From CAYMEK01 sp964389305 (GTDB lineage Bacteria > Spirochaetota > Spirochaetia > SZUA-6 > DRHE01), in NCBI GenBank assembly GCA_964389305.1, contig CAYMEK010000012.1:1-64000 (forward strand): DNA of 64,000 nucleotides. Reading direction: 5' to 3'. The notes beneath the pieces are model-generated. The model was not told the origin of the DNA and did no database searches. It was given only the letters and a program-made list of their open reading frames with translations. The position numbers and the translations under genes were made by a program. Numbering within the stretch: the stretch's first letter is position 1; every line of letters starts with the position of its first letter. Below, one piece after another: positions 33,379-41,294 of this stretch.

Positions 33379-34710
33379 ATGAAAAAGCTGCCGCTTCTGG
33401 CCGCTGCACTGCTGTTTCCGGTAGTATTCGCCGGCGCCTCCGGCCGGTCCGAGGCGACGGTGGAATCGACCAAGAAGATGATCCTGCGGGTCTCCTGGTG
33501 GGGCTCTCAGCAGCGCCACGAGAGGACGATCAGGGTCCTGCAGATGTTCGAGCAGGAATACCCTCACGTAACCGTATACTATGACTTCGCCAACTGGGAA
33601 GATTACTGGACAAAGCTTACCACCATGGCCGCCGGCAACAATCTTCCCGACGTGATGCAGCAAGACTACCAGTACCTGCGGGAATGGGCCGGACGTGGGT
33701 TGATCGTGTCTCTCGACGAGCTGGCCGCCAAAGACCGGCCGGATTTTGCCGCGGTCCCGGAGAGCTCCCTTCGGAGCGGGCGGATCGGAGGCAAGCTGTA
33801 CGGGGTCAGCCTTGGCGATAACTCCCTTTGCATGATGCTGGACACCGATGCCTTTGCCGAAGCGGGCCTGGCCTTACCCTCCGATCGTTGGACCTGGGCG
33901 GACTGGGAACGCATTTGCCTCGACTTGACCGAGAGACTCGGAATGCCGGCCATGAGCGGACAGCCGGCCCATGACCACATCTGGCGGGCCCTCTATCTCG
34001 GCAAAGGATTCTGGGGCTTTTCCGAGGACGGAGCCACCCTCGGGTATCCCGAAACCGAGGACGAACTGTTCCTGGAGCACCTGAGACTGGCCAAGAGAGT
34101 GCTCGATGCAGGCGCAATCATCCCGTACAGCGAAGTCGTGGCGGCTAGAACCAAGGGAGTGGAGGATGACTGGATCGTTCATGGTAAATCGGCCGTCACC
34201 TTTGCCTGGAGCAATCAGGTGGTCGCCGCCTGGACGGCGGCGGGCATAGACAGCCGCCACTTCGAGCTGCGCCCCCTGCCCCGGATCGGACCGAAGGCCG
34301 CCTCGTCGAACTACCTGAAACCCTCGATGTTCTTTTCGATAACCAGGAACGCCGTGAATTCGCAGATCGGTGTCAAGCTGATCGATTACTTTACCAGTTC
34401 CATCGACGCCAACAAGATCCTCATGGCCGAGAGAGGAGTGCCGATTTCCGGCAGGGTACGCGAGGCGCTTAAATCGTCTCTGGAGGCCCCCCAGCAGGTG
34501 GTGTTCGATTATCTGGATCGGGTAGCCGAAGAAGCCCGCCCGATTCCGCCTCCGGATCCGCCCGGCGCTTCCGATCTGATCAACAATGTCTACTATCCCC
34601 AGGTAGTGGATCCCGTCCTGTTTGGCGTCATCAGCCCCGAAGAGGGAGTAAGACGGTTGAGGCAGGAGGCCCCGCAGATTCTCAGGGCGAGCGAGCCGTC
34701 CCTGCGGTAA
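33379..34710 (+). CDS. Sugar ABC transporter substrate-binding protein (paralogue 1)
   Basis: 443 residues. A signal peptide (about 1-20, ending VFAGA) has no lipobox cysteine, so the protein is probably secreted or periplasmic. The SBP_bac_1 fold is recognised by SWWGSQQRHERT, NLPDVMQQDYQYL, GGKLYGVSLGDN and WTWADWERI. It is clearly paralogous to the next gene, with the same blocks in the same order. It sits between a YesM/YesN pair and a second binding protein, so it could be either transport partner or sensor partner. Confidence 0.9.
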   Translation: MKKLPLLAAALLFPVVFAGASGRSEATVESTKKMILRVSWWGSQQRHERTIRVLQMFEQEYPHVTVYYDFANWEDYWTKLTTMAAGNNLPDVMQQDYQYLREWAGRGLIVSLDELAAKDRPDFAAVPESSLRSGRIGGKLYGVSLGDNSLCMMLDTDAFAEAGLALPSDRWTWADWERICLDLTERLGMPAMSGQPAHDHIWRALYLGKGFWGFSEDGATLGYPETEDELFLEHLRLAKRVLDAGAIIPYSEVVAARTKGVEDDWIVHGKSAVTFAWSNQVVAAWTAAGIDSRHFELRPLPRIGPKAASSNYLKPSMFFSITRNAVNSQIGVKLIDYFTSSIDANKILMAERGVPISGRVREALKSSLEAPQQVVFDYLDRVAEEARPIPPPDPPGASDLINNVYYPQVVDPVLFGVISPEEGVRRLRQEAPQILRASEPSLR

Positions 34711-34821
34711 CGGTATTTGCCGCACGGAGCGGCGCACGGCGGAGCACTCCCTGCGCGTACAAAAACCTCAAGAAAGGATACCATTTCTCAATTCTTCGTC
34801 CTTTCGAGGCCAATCCCCGCC

Positions 34822-34830
34822 TGCTATAAT
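34822..34830 (+). promoter_or_regulatory. Extended -10 promoter of the second binding protein
   Basis: TGCTATAAT at 34822-34830, an extended -10. The predicted start near 34837 falls at the first base of the hairpin that follows. Confidence 0.55.
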
Positions 34831-34838
34831 TTTTTTCA

Positions 34839-34885
34839 CTCGACCACCCCGGCAACCTGCGTGGTTGCCGGGGCGCACGGTCGAG
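34839..34885 (+). promoter_or_regulatory. 5'-terminal stem-loop of the binding-protein mRNA
   Basis: CCCCGGCAACC (34847-34857) pairs perfectly with GGTTGCCGGGG (34863-34873) around a five-base loop, and outer arms CTCGACC (34839-34845) and GGTCGAG (34879-34885) also pair. It begins at the predicted transcript start and is not followed by a T run, so it is probably an mRNA-stabilising 5' stem, not a terminator. Confidence 0.6.
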
Positions 34886-34933
34886 CGACATCTGGTGTCA
34901 CTATTCTCGTATCAAGTTAATGGAGGTGGAGTT

Positions 34934-36226
34934 ATGAAAAGGATCGCGATCTTGCTGCTGATCGCCGCCGCCTTCCTGCTGCCGGCATGCCTCATGGCTA
35001 CCGGCCAGACGGAGTCGGCGGGCGCCGTGACCATGCGCCTCGGATGGTGGGGAAATCCCACGCGGGACGAACGAACGCTCAAGGTCATCGAGCTGTATCA
35101 GCAGAGGTATCCAAACGTGACCATCGAGCCGGAGACGGTCGGATGGGGCGGCTACTGGGACAGGATCAACACTCAGGTGGCGGCCAACAACCTTCCCGAC
35201 GTCATGCAGCACGACTATGCCTACCTGCTGCAGTTCGTCAGCCGGAACCTCATGGCGGACCTGACGCCTTTCGTGCAGTCCAAGACGATCAACCTCGAGG
35301 GCGTGGACGAGAGCTACCTTTCCGGCGGTCGGGTGGGCGGCAAGCTGTACGGGGTAAGCCTGGGAACGAACGCCGTATCGATGATCTACGATCCGGCCAT
35401 GCTGCAGAGGGCCGGTGTGGCGGAGCCCAAGCCCGATTGGACCTGGGCGGACTTCAAGAAAATTTCCCAGCAGGTCTACACGGCAATCAAGGTGCAAACC
35501 CTGCCCTTCTTCCCTCCGGACCCGAAGGTCGGCTTCGAGAACTGGATCCGGCAAACCGGCCGCCCGTTTTTCGCACCCGACGGCAAGTCCTTGGGCTTCA
35601 CGGACCCGGCGCCGCTCGAGGAGTACTTCAACATCCAGCTTCGACTACTCAAGGCCGGGATCCTGGTGAGCCCGGAAGTCGCTTTTGTTTCTACGACTCC
35701 CCAGGAAGATCCCTTTTCCAAAGGCAACTCCTGGGTCCACTACGTGTGGAGCAACCAGGTGATCGCCCATCAGCAGGCGGCAGGAAAGCCGGTAAAGGTG
35801 ATCCTGATGCCCAAGATCACCACCGGCTACAAGCGGCCCGGCACCTATCTGAAGCCCTCCATGTTCTTCGCCATCCCGGCGACCACCAAGATCCCCTCGG
35901 AGGCGGCCAGGTTCATCAATTTCTTCATTTCGGACCTCGACGCCAACCGGATCTTGCTGGGCGAGCGCGGCGTACCGATCATCTCCCCAGTGAGGGAAGA
36001 CATCAAGAAAGCCCTCGATCCCGCCATGCAGATGGTGTTCGACTACATCGGCCTGGTCGGCAAGGGCAACGCCAGCCCCATCGATCCTCCCGATCCGCCC
36101 GGAACCGGGGAGGTGTTGAAGCTGTTCCGGGACACCAGCCAGGAGGTGCTGACCGGCAAGCTGTCCGCCAAGGACGGAGCCGCCAAGATCATGAAACAGG
36201 CGAACGAGATCCTGGCAAAGCAGTAG
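34934..36226 (+). CDS. Sugar ABC transporter substrate-binding lipoprotein (paralogue 2)
   Basis: 430 residues from ATG 34934 with GGAGGTGGAG upstream. The signal peptide ends in the lipobox LLPAC, followed by LMATGQTES, the kind of mature end common in spirochaetal binding lipoproteins. Family blocks are GWWGNPTRDERT, NNLPDVMQHDYAYL, GGKLYGVSLGTN and WTWADFKK. It is followed by two permeases. Its cistron is bracketed by a 5' stem-loop and an intercistronic hairpin. The sugar is not identifiable. Confidence 0.93.
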   Translation: MKRIAILLLIAAAFLLPACLMATGQTESAGAVTMRLGWWGNPTRDERTLKVIELYQQRYPNVTIEPETVGWGGYWDRINTQVAANNLPDVMQHDYAYLLQFVSRNLMADLTPFVQSKTINLEGVDESYLSGGRVGGKLYGVSLGTNAVSMIYDPAMLQRAGVAEPKPDWTWADFKKISQQVYTAIKVQTLPFFPPDPKVGFENWIRQTGRPFFAPDGKSLGFTDPAPLEEYFNIQLRLLKAGILVSPEVAFVSTTPQEDPFSKGNSWVHYVWSNQVIAHQQAAGKPVKVILMPKITTGYKRPGTYLKPSMFFAIPATTKIPSEAARFINFFISDLDANRILLGERGVPIISPVREDIKKALDPAMQMVFDYIGLVGKGNASPIDPPDPPGTGEVLKLFRDTSQEVLTGKLSAKDGAAKIMKQANEILAKQ

Positions 36227-36266
36227 AGCTAGAGCGCTCTCTCTTTGAGAATCTGAAATCCTAACG

Positions 36267-36301
36267 ACGGCGGGGGCTTGCTTCGGGCAGGCCTCTGCCG
36301 T
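36267..36301 (+). promoter_or_regulatory. Intercistronic hairpin between binding protein and permease
   Basis: ACGGCGGGGGCTTGCT pairs with GGCAGGCCTCTGCCGT, about 16 pairs with a few G-U, around a three-base loop. With no T run it fits an RNA-processing or 3'-protection element that would raise binding-protein output over permease, as known for malE-malF in enteric bacteria. Confidence 0.6.
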
Positions 36302-36341
36302 TACGATACGAGGATGAGATCCGCTTAGACCATCACCTTTC

Positions 36342-37307
36342 ATGAGGGACCTAAGAGCAAGGCGAACGGAAAGCTCGGCAGCTCCACGGACGGAACGCCG
36401 GCTTCGTAAACGTACGGGTTTGACCTACAAGAACTTCACCGGCTATGCCTTCATCTCGCCGTGGCTGCTGGGATTCTTCGCCTTCACCATCATACCGATC
36501 TTGACCTCGATCTATTACTCCTTTACCGACTACGACATCCTGAAAGCCCCGGTCTTCAACGGTCTGGAGAACTTTCGCACGCTGCTGCATGACGGGCTAT
36601 TCTGGAAATCGCTGCAGGTTACCTTTACCTACGCGTTTTTCTCCGTTCCCCTGCGTCTGGCTTTCGCGCTGTTTGTCGCCATGCTTCTCAACCGAAAAGC
36701 GCACCTGCTGCGCTTCCATCAGACCGTCTACTACCTTCCGTCCATACTCGGCGGCAGCATCGCGGTGGCGGTGATGTGGAGACGTCTGTTCATGTCCGAC
36801 GGCGCGGTGAACGCCGTGCTGGCCTTGATTGGCATCCATTCGGAAATTTCCTGGATAGGCAAGGCCGAGACCGCGATCTGGACGCTGATCCTGCTGGCGG
36901 TGTGGCAGTTCGGCTCCTCCATGCTGATCTTTCTGGCAGGGCTGAAACAGATCCCCCACACCTACTACGAGGCGGCGGAGACCGATGGCGCCAATGCGCG
37001 GCAGAAATTTTTCAGGATCACCCTGCCCTACCTGACGCCGGTAGTGTTCTTCAACCTGGTCATGCAGCTTATCCACGGCTTCACGGTATTTACCCAAGCC
37101 TTCATTATTTCAGGCGGAACCGGCGACCCGATGAACAACACACTGGTGTACGCCCTGTACCTCTACCAGAGAGCGTTCAAGTACTACCAGATGGGATACG
37201 GAAGCGCCATGGCCTGGGTGCTGGTGCTCATTATCGGGACATTCACGGCCCTTCTTTTCAAGTCCTCCGCCAACTGGGTCTACTACGAGGCGAAAGAGGG
37301 CAAGTGA
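36342..37307 (+). CDS. Sugar ABC transporter permease, MalF-like
   Basis: 321 residues. A basic N-terminal tail (about 30 residues) precedes about six membrane segments (GYAFISPWLLGFFAFTIIP onward). The EAA loop is EAAETDGANARQKFFRITLPYLTP, which docks on the ATPase. No ATPase gene is nearby, so an MsmX/UgpC-like subunit encoded elsewhere is presumed. The stop overlaps the next permease start. Confidence 0.92.
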   Translation: MRDLRARRTESSAAPRTERRLRKRTGLTYKNFTGYAFISPWLLGFFAFTIIPILTSIYYSFTDYDILKAPVFNGLENFRTLLHDGLFWKSLQVTFTYAFFSVPLRLAFALFVAMLLNRKAHLLRFHQTVYYLPSILGGSIAVAVMWRRLFMSDGAVNAVLALIGIHSEISWIGKAETAIWTLILLAVWQFGSSMLIFLAGLKQIPHTYYEAAETDGANARQKFFRITLPYLTPVVFFNLVMQLIHGFTVFTQAFIISGGTGDPMNNTLVYALYLYQRAFKYYQMGYGSAMAWVLVLIIGTFTALLFKSSANWVYYEAKEGK

Positions 37308-38158
37308 TGGGCGTATCTCGCCAGGCCGTGAAGATCCGCAACGAGATACTGTTTCAAGTGTTTCTCTTCGCTTTGGGCTTTCTTATGATCTACCCGATTC
37401 TCTGGATGGTCGCCAACTCTTTCAAGCCGAATGACGAGATCTTCGGATCGGCCTCGCTTATTCCCAGCAGGCTCATATTCGACAACTACCTGAGGGGGTG
37501 GCGATTCGTCGGCTCGCTCACCTTTGCGACGTTCTTCAGGAATTCCCTGTTCTACGTCTCGCTGGCCACGATCGGCACGGTGTTTTCCTCCGCCGGAGTG
37601 GCCTTCGGTTTTGCGCGGGTACGCTTCAAGGGCCGGGGCTTCTGGTTCGTATGCATGTTCCTGACCATGATACTTCCCTATCAGGTGATCATGATCCCGC
37701 AGTTCATCATCTTTCAGAAGCTGAATTGGGTGAACACCTTCCTTCCTCTGATCGTTCCCATGTTCCTTGGCCAGCCTTTTTTCATTTTCCTGATGGTCCA
37801 GTTCATTCGCGGCATCCCGATAGAGCTGGACGAGTCCGCCTGGATCGACGGCTGCCGCACCTTCGGTATTTTCACCCGCATCATCTTCCCGCTCATCACC
37901 CCGGCGCTCATAACGACCACCATTTTCAGCTTTTACTGGCGCTGGGATGATTTTCTGGGACCGCTTCTGTACCTAAACAAGCCGAGCCTGTTCACCGTTT
38001 CTCTGGCCCTGAGGATGTTTGCCGACCCACTCACGTCCACTGACTGGGCGGCTATCTTCGCCATGGGCACGCTCTCGCTGGTACCGATTCTTATCGTTTT
38101 TGTCGTCTTCCAGAAGTATCTGGTCCAGGGTATCAGCACCACCGGCCTGAAGGGATGA
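37307..38158 (+). CDS. Sugar ABC transporter permease, MalG-like
   Basis: 283 residues from ATG 37307, overlapping the previous TGA by one base. Six membrane segments begin LFQVFLFALGFLMIYPILW. The coupling loop is DESAWIDGCRTFGIFTRIIFPLITP, a typical MalG-type EAA motif. Together with the MalF-like gene and the lipoprotein it forms one importer. Confidence 0.93.
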   Translation: MGVSRQAVKIRNEILFQVFLFALGFLMIYPILWMVANSFKPNDEIFGSASLIPSRLIFDNYLRGWRFVGSLTFATFFRNSLFYVSLATIGTVFSSAGVAFGFARVRFKGRGFWFVCMFLTMILPYQVIMIPQFIIFQKLNWVNTFLPLIVPMFLGQPFFIFLMVQFIRGIPIELDESAWIDGCRTFGIFTRIIFPLITPALITTTIFSFYWRWDDFLGPLLYLNKPSLFTVSLALRMFADPLTSTDWAAIFAMGTLSLVPILIVFVVFQKYLVQGISTTGLKG

Positions 38159-38204
38159 GGGGAGGCTAAATCCGGTTTTCACATACTACAAATCCCGCTG
38201 TGCA

Positions 38205-38234
38205 TTGATTTCATCCTGCACTCTGAGCTACAAT
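38205..38234 (+). promoter_or_regulatory. Candidate promoter of the sensor kinase at 38257
   Basis: TTGATT (38205-38210), 18 bases, TACAAT (38229-38234). Confidence 0.4.
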
Positions 38235-38256
38235 AATTCGTGGCAGGGCGATCCAA

Positions 38257-40707
38257 ATGGGAAAAGATAGCGACAGAATGACGTTCGGCCTTCTGATTGG
38301 CCTGATCAACACCGGATATCAGGAAGGGATAGTATCCGGAGTTGTCGACTTTACAAAAGAAAATGATATCAACCTGTTATGCTTCGAAACCGAACGGCTG
38401 AAATCACGAGATTTTTGGCAAACGGGTAAGAATATCCTCTTCGATGTAGTAGATAGATCCAACGTTGATGGCCTTATCATCATAACCACAGCACTTCAGA
38501 ATGACGTCGGCAAAGATGCATTTATTTCATTTCTATCCAGGTATCATTCTATTCCCATGGTCAGTATTGGAGAACAAATCGCCGACTGTCCCAGCTTAAT
38601 CACGGATAACGAAAAAGGCTTAATGGATCTTTTTGCCCATTTGGTCGATGTTCACTCATATAAAAGACTGGCATACATAACGGGACCCGTCAGAAATACG
38701 GAGTCTCAAATTCGCTTCGAGAACTACAAGAAATTTCTACAATCACGTAATATGCCCTTCGATCCCGATCTGGTAGTCGAGGGGGATTTCACCGGAGTAT
38801 CCGGAAGGCAAGCCGCTAAAGCTCTTATAGAAGAACGCAAGGCCGACTTCGACGTCATTGTCGCCGCAAATGACTTGATGGCTTTGGGAGCTATCGAGGA
38901 ATTGACGCTGCACGGGTTGCAGGTGCCGGGAGATACCTTTGTCGTAGGCTTTGACGACGTTGCGGAGAGTAGAGACAGTTCTTTAACGACCGTTCGGCAG
39001 CCCCTTCATGAGCAGGGATATCTGGCCGCCTTGTCGCTATTCAAATTGCTCAACGATAACTATGATCTCATCACCTCAATACCCACGGAGCTCATTATCC
39101 GGGAATCATGCGGCTGTTATTCGCAGAATGTATCATCGTGTGCAGCTTGTATGACAACTCCTGTCGATATGCCGCTCGACGAAGCACTGGCAGACCATGA
39201 AGGTGAAATAACGGCTGAAATAGTCGATATACTGACAGGCATTTCTCCAGGAACTGATAAACTGGCAAAAGAATGGTCTGAGAAATCGTTACTTGCTCTA
39301 GCCAAATCCTACAAGCTTTCGAGTGCGGATGTATTTATCAAGACATGGAACAGAATAATATACGAGGCAACGATCGCAGGGATCAACGTTTCAGTACTTC
39401 AAAGCATGATCTCGTCTTTCAGGCATAATCTCCTCTGTTACAATGCAGAAAGCAAACAAAGAACGTTTCTTGAGGATCAACTGCACCGGGCCAGGATTAT
39501 GATAGAAGAAGCGGTCCACAAAGAGCAGGCATCAAGAAAGATCATTACGGAAATACGGGAAGAGAAACTGAACGTGATAGGAGCCGATTTGGCGAGTGCC
39601 GGTAATTTAGAGGAGCTTTTAAACGTAATACACGCAGAGTTTCCTTCACTGGGTATAAAAAGCTGCTATCTTTCGCTATTTGAGAATCCGATGGATCGTT
39701 CGAGATTAGTCCTTGCCTATAATAATGACAATCGCGCTGACCTGGATGGCGATGGAGTACTCTTTTCCACCAAAGAGCTTGCGCCAGAATCCCTATATCC
39801 TAAAGACCGCCGCTACAATTTCGTAATACACGCACTTTACCACCAAGATAAAAACCTCGGCTTTATCATGCTGGAAATGGGGGACGACGTCCAGATTGTG
39901 AATACCTTTGTTTCTCTGAGCGCCAAGATAAGCGCGGCGTTACGGCACACAATGTTGATAGAAGAACTGGTTTTACAGTCACAAAATCTTGAATCGTTCA
40001 ATAAAAAGCTCGAATACAGCAATCAACAGCTTCAGGATTTCGCCTTTGTGGCTTCTCATGATTTACAGGAACCACTGCGCAAGATCAATTTCTTTGGAGA
40101 AAGACTGAAGCGAAAATACTACTCCTTGTTAGACAACCAGGGCCGCGACTATCTGGATAGAATGCAAAACGCTGCATTGAGAATGCAGAAACTGATCGAG
40201 GGTCTGCTTGATTATTCACGTGTTACTACCATGGCTAAGCCGTTCATCACTGTGGATCTTTCGCAGGTTGTACAGGGTGTACTGTCGGATCTGGAAGTAC
40301 CCATCAAGAAGACCGGCGGCCGGGTATCGGTCGAATCCCTTCCTGCAATCAATGCGGATCCGACTCAGATGCGGCAGTTGTTCCAGAACCTTATCGGCAA
40401 TGCATTGAAGTTTTATAAACCGAACGAACCGCCTGTAATTAGAGTGTATTCTTCGAACGATGCGCCGGCGCGATGCCGTACGATAATAGTAGAAGACAAC
40501 GGCATCGGAATCGAAGCCAAGGATCATGAGAAGATTTTCGGTGTATTCCGGAAGCTGCATGGAAAAGGCCGATATGAGGGGAGCGGAATCGGGCTCGCCA
40601 TATGCAAGAAGATTGTGGAGCGTCACGGAGGCACGATCAGAGTGGAAAGCCGGCCCGGAGAAGGAACGAGATTCATAGTGGATCTATCTCAAGAAAATAC
40701 ATATTAA
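38257..40707 (+). CDS. Cytosolic histidine kinase with LacI-type sugar-sensor domain
   Basis: 816 residues, no signal peptide or membrane segment. Residues 1 to about 285 are a periplasmic-binding-protein-like fold of the LacI type (GLLIGLINTGYQEGI, VVGFDDVAESRDSSLTTV, the ending LIIRESCGC) without the LacI DNA-binding domain. A helical linker and a GAF-like region (about 445-575) follow. Then come HisKA (His601 in VASHDLQEP) and HATPase (NLIGNALKF, VEDNGIGIE, GSGIGLAICKKI). The DNA is AT-richer than its neighbours, hinting at transfer. No response-regulator gene adjoins. It probably senses an intracellular sugar. Confidence 0.9.
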   Translation: MGKDSDRMTFGLLIGLINTGYQEGIVSGVVDFTKENDINLLCFETERLKSRDFWQTGKNILFDVVDRSNVDGLIIITTALQNDVGKDAFISFLSRYHSIPMVSIGEQIADCPSLITDNEKGLMDLFAHLVDVHSYKRLAYITGPVRNTESQIRFENYKKFLQSRNMPFDPDLVVEGDFTGVSGRQAAKALIEERKADFDVIVAANDLMALGAIEELTLHGLQVPGDTFVVGFDDVAESRDSSLTTVRQPLHEQGYLAALSLFKLLNDNYDLITSIPTELIIRESCGCYSQNVSSCAACMTTPVDMPLDEALADHEGEITAEIVDILTGISPGTDKLAKEWSEKSLLALAKSYKLSSADVFIKTWNRIIYEATIAGINVSVLQSMISSFRHNLLCYNAESKQRTFLEDQLHRARIMIEEAVHKEQASRKIITEIREEKLNVIGADLASAGNLEELLNVIHAEFPSLGIKSCYLSLFENPMDRSRLVLAYNNDNRADLDGDGVLFSTKELAPESLYPKDRRYNFVIHALYHQDKNLGFIMLEMGDDVQIVNTFVSLSAKISAALRHTMLIEELVLQSQNLESFNKKLEYSNQQLQDFAFVASHDLQEPLRKINFFGERLKRKYYSLLDNQGRDYLDRMQNAALRMQKLIEGLLDYSRVTTMAKPFITVDLSQVVQGVLSDLEVPIKKTGGRVSVESLPAINADPTQMRQLFQNLIGNALKFYKPNEPPVIRVYSSNDAPARCRTIIVEDNGIGIEAKDHEKIFGVFRKLHGKGRYEGSGIGLAICKKIVERHGGTIRVESRPGEGTRFIVDLSQENTY

Positions 40708-40856
40708 ACGTTGTTCATGACACCGCCTTGTTTCGGCTTCGTCTGCCTGCACAGACGGCGAATCAGTCAGCGAATCAAGGATAAGAGGAAAACTCGATAT
40801 TGAGAAAGCAAAAAGAAAGTAGTATTCTATTTTACGGTTGAAAAGGGATAAACCGA

Positions 40857-41243
40857 ATGTCGAAAGTGGACAGCTTTGAGCAGCTCATTCAAGAAGAGCG
40901 GGAGCGCCGGGATAGCAAAACGCCGGCAAGCCGTCCGCAGTCAAAGAGTACCTGGTCATACAGTTACTCCTCCGACAGCGATGGTGTTTTGGTCAAGGTT
41001 GTCCTTGCCTTCTTCGGGCTGGCCGTTTCCGCAGGGGCTCTTTTGCTCATCGCCCTTCTGTTTTCCGTGATCTGGATTCCTCCTCTTCTGCACGCCCTGG
41101 GGGACAACGCAGGCATCCTTGGGACGGTCTGCCGGCAAATTGGACTGAACGGCTACGAAAACGCGATCACGGCAGGATACGCACTGTCGCTGTTGGGCCT
41201 GGTCTCCTGCTTCGCCGTTGCCCGCCGGCTTTTTTCCAGCTAG
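40857..41243 (+). CDS. Small two-span membrane protein, unknown
   Basis: 128 residues. A polar N-terminus of about 45 residues precedes two hydrophobic segments (VVLAFFGLAVSAGALLLIAL and AGYALSLLGLVSCFAVA). Not recognised. It has coding-like codon use and its own start after an AAAGGGATAA stretch, and it faces guaB. Confidence 0.6.
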   Translation: MSKVDSFEQLIQEERERRDSKTPASRPQSKSTWSYSYSSDSDGVLVKVVLAFFGLAVSAGALLLIALLFSVIWIPPLLHALGDNAGILGTVCRQIGLNGYENAITAGYALSLLGLVSCFAVARRLFSS

Positions 41244-41294
41244 AGTTTTTCCAGCACTTCTATAATCCCGGGAACCGGCCCCAGGCAAGGGGAT

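Noticed and set aside
34839..34885. Terminator for the first sugar-binding protein
   Set aside because: The hairpin is strong but has no T run after it, and it starts just after an extended -10, so a 5' leader stem fits better.
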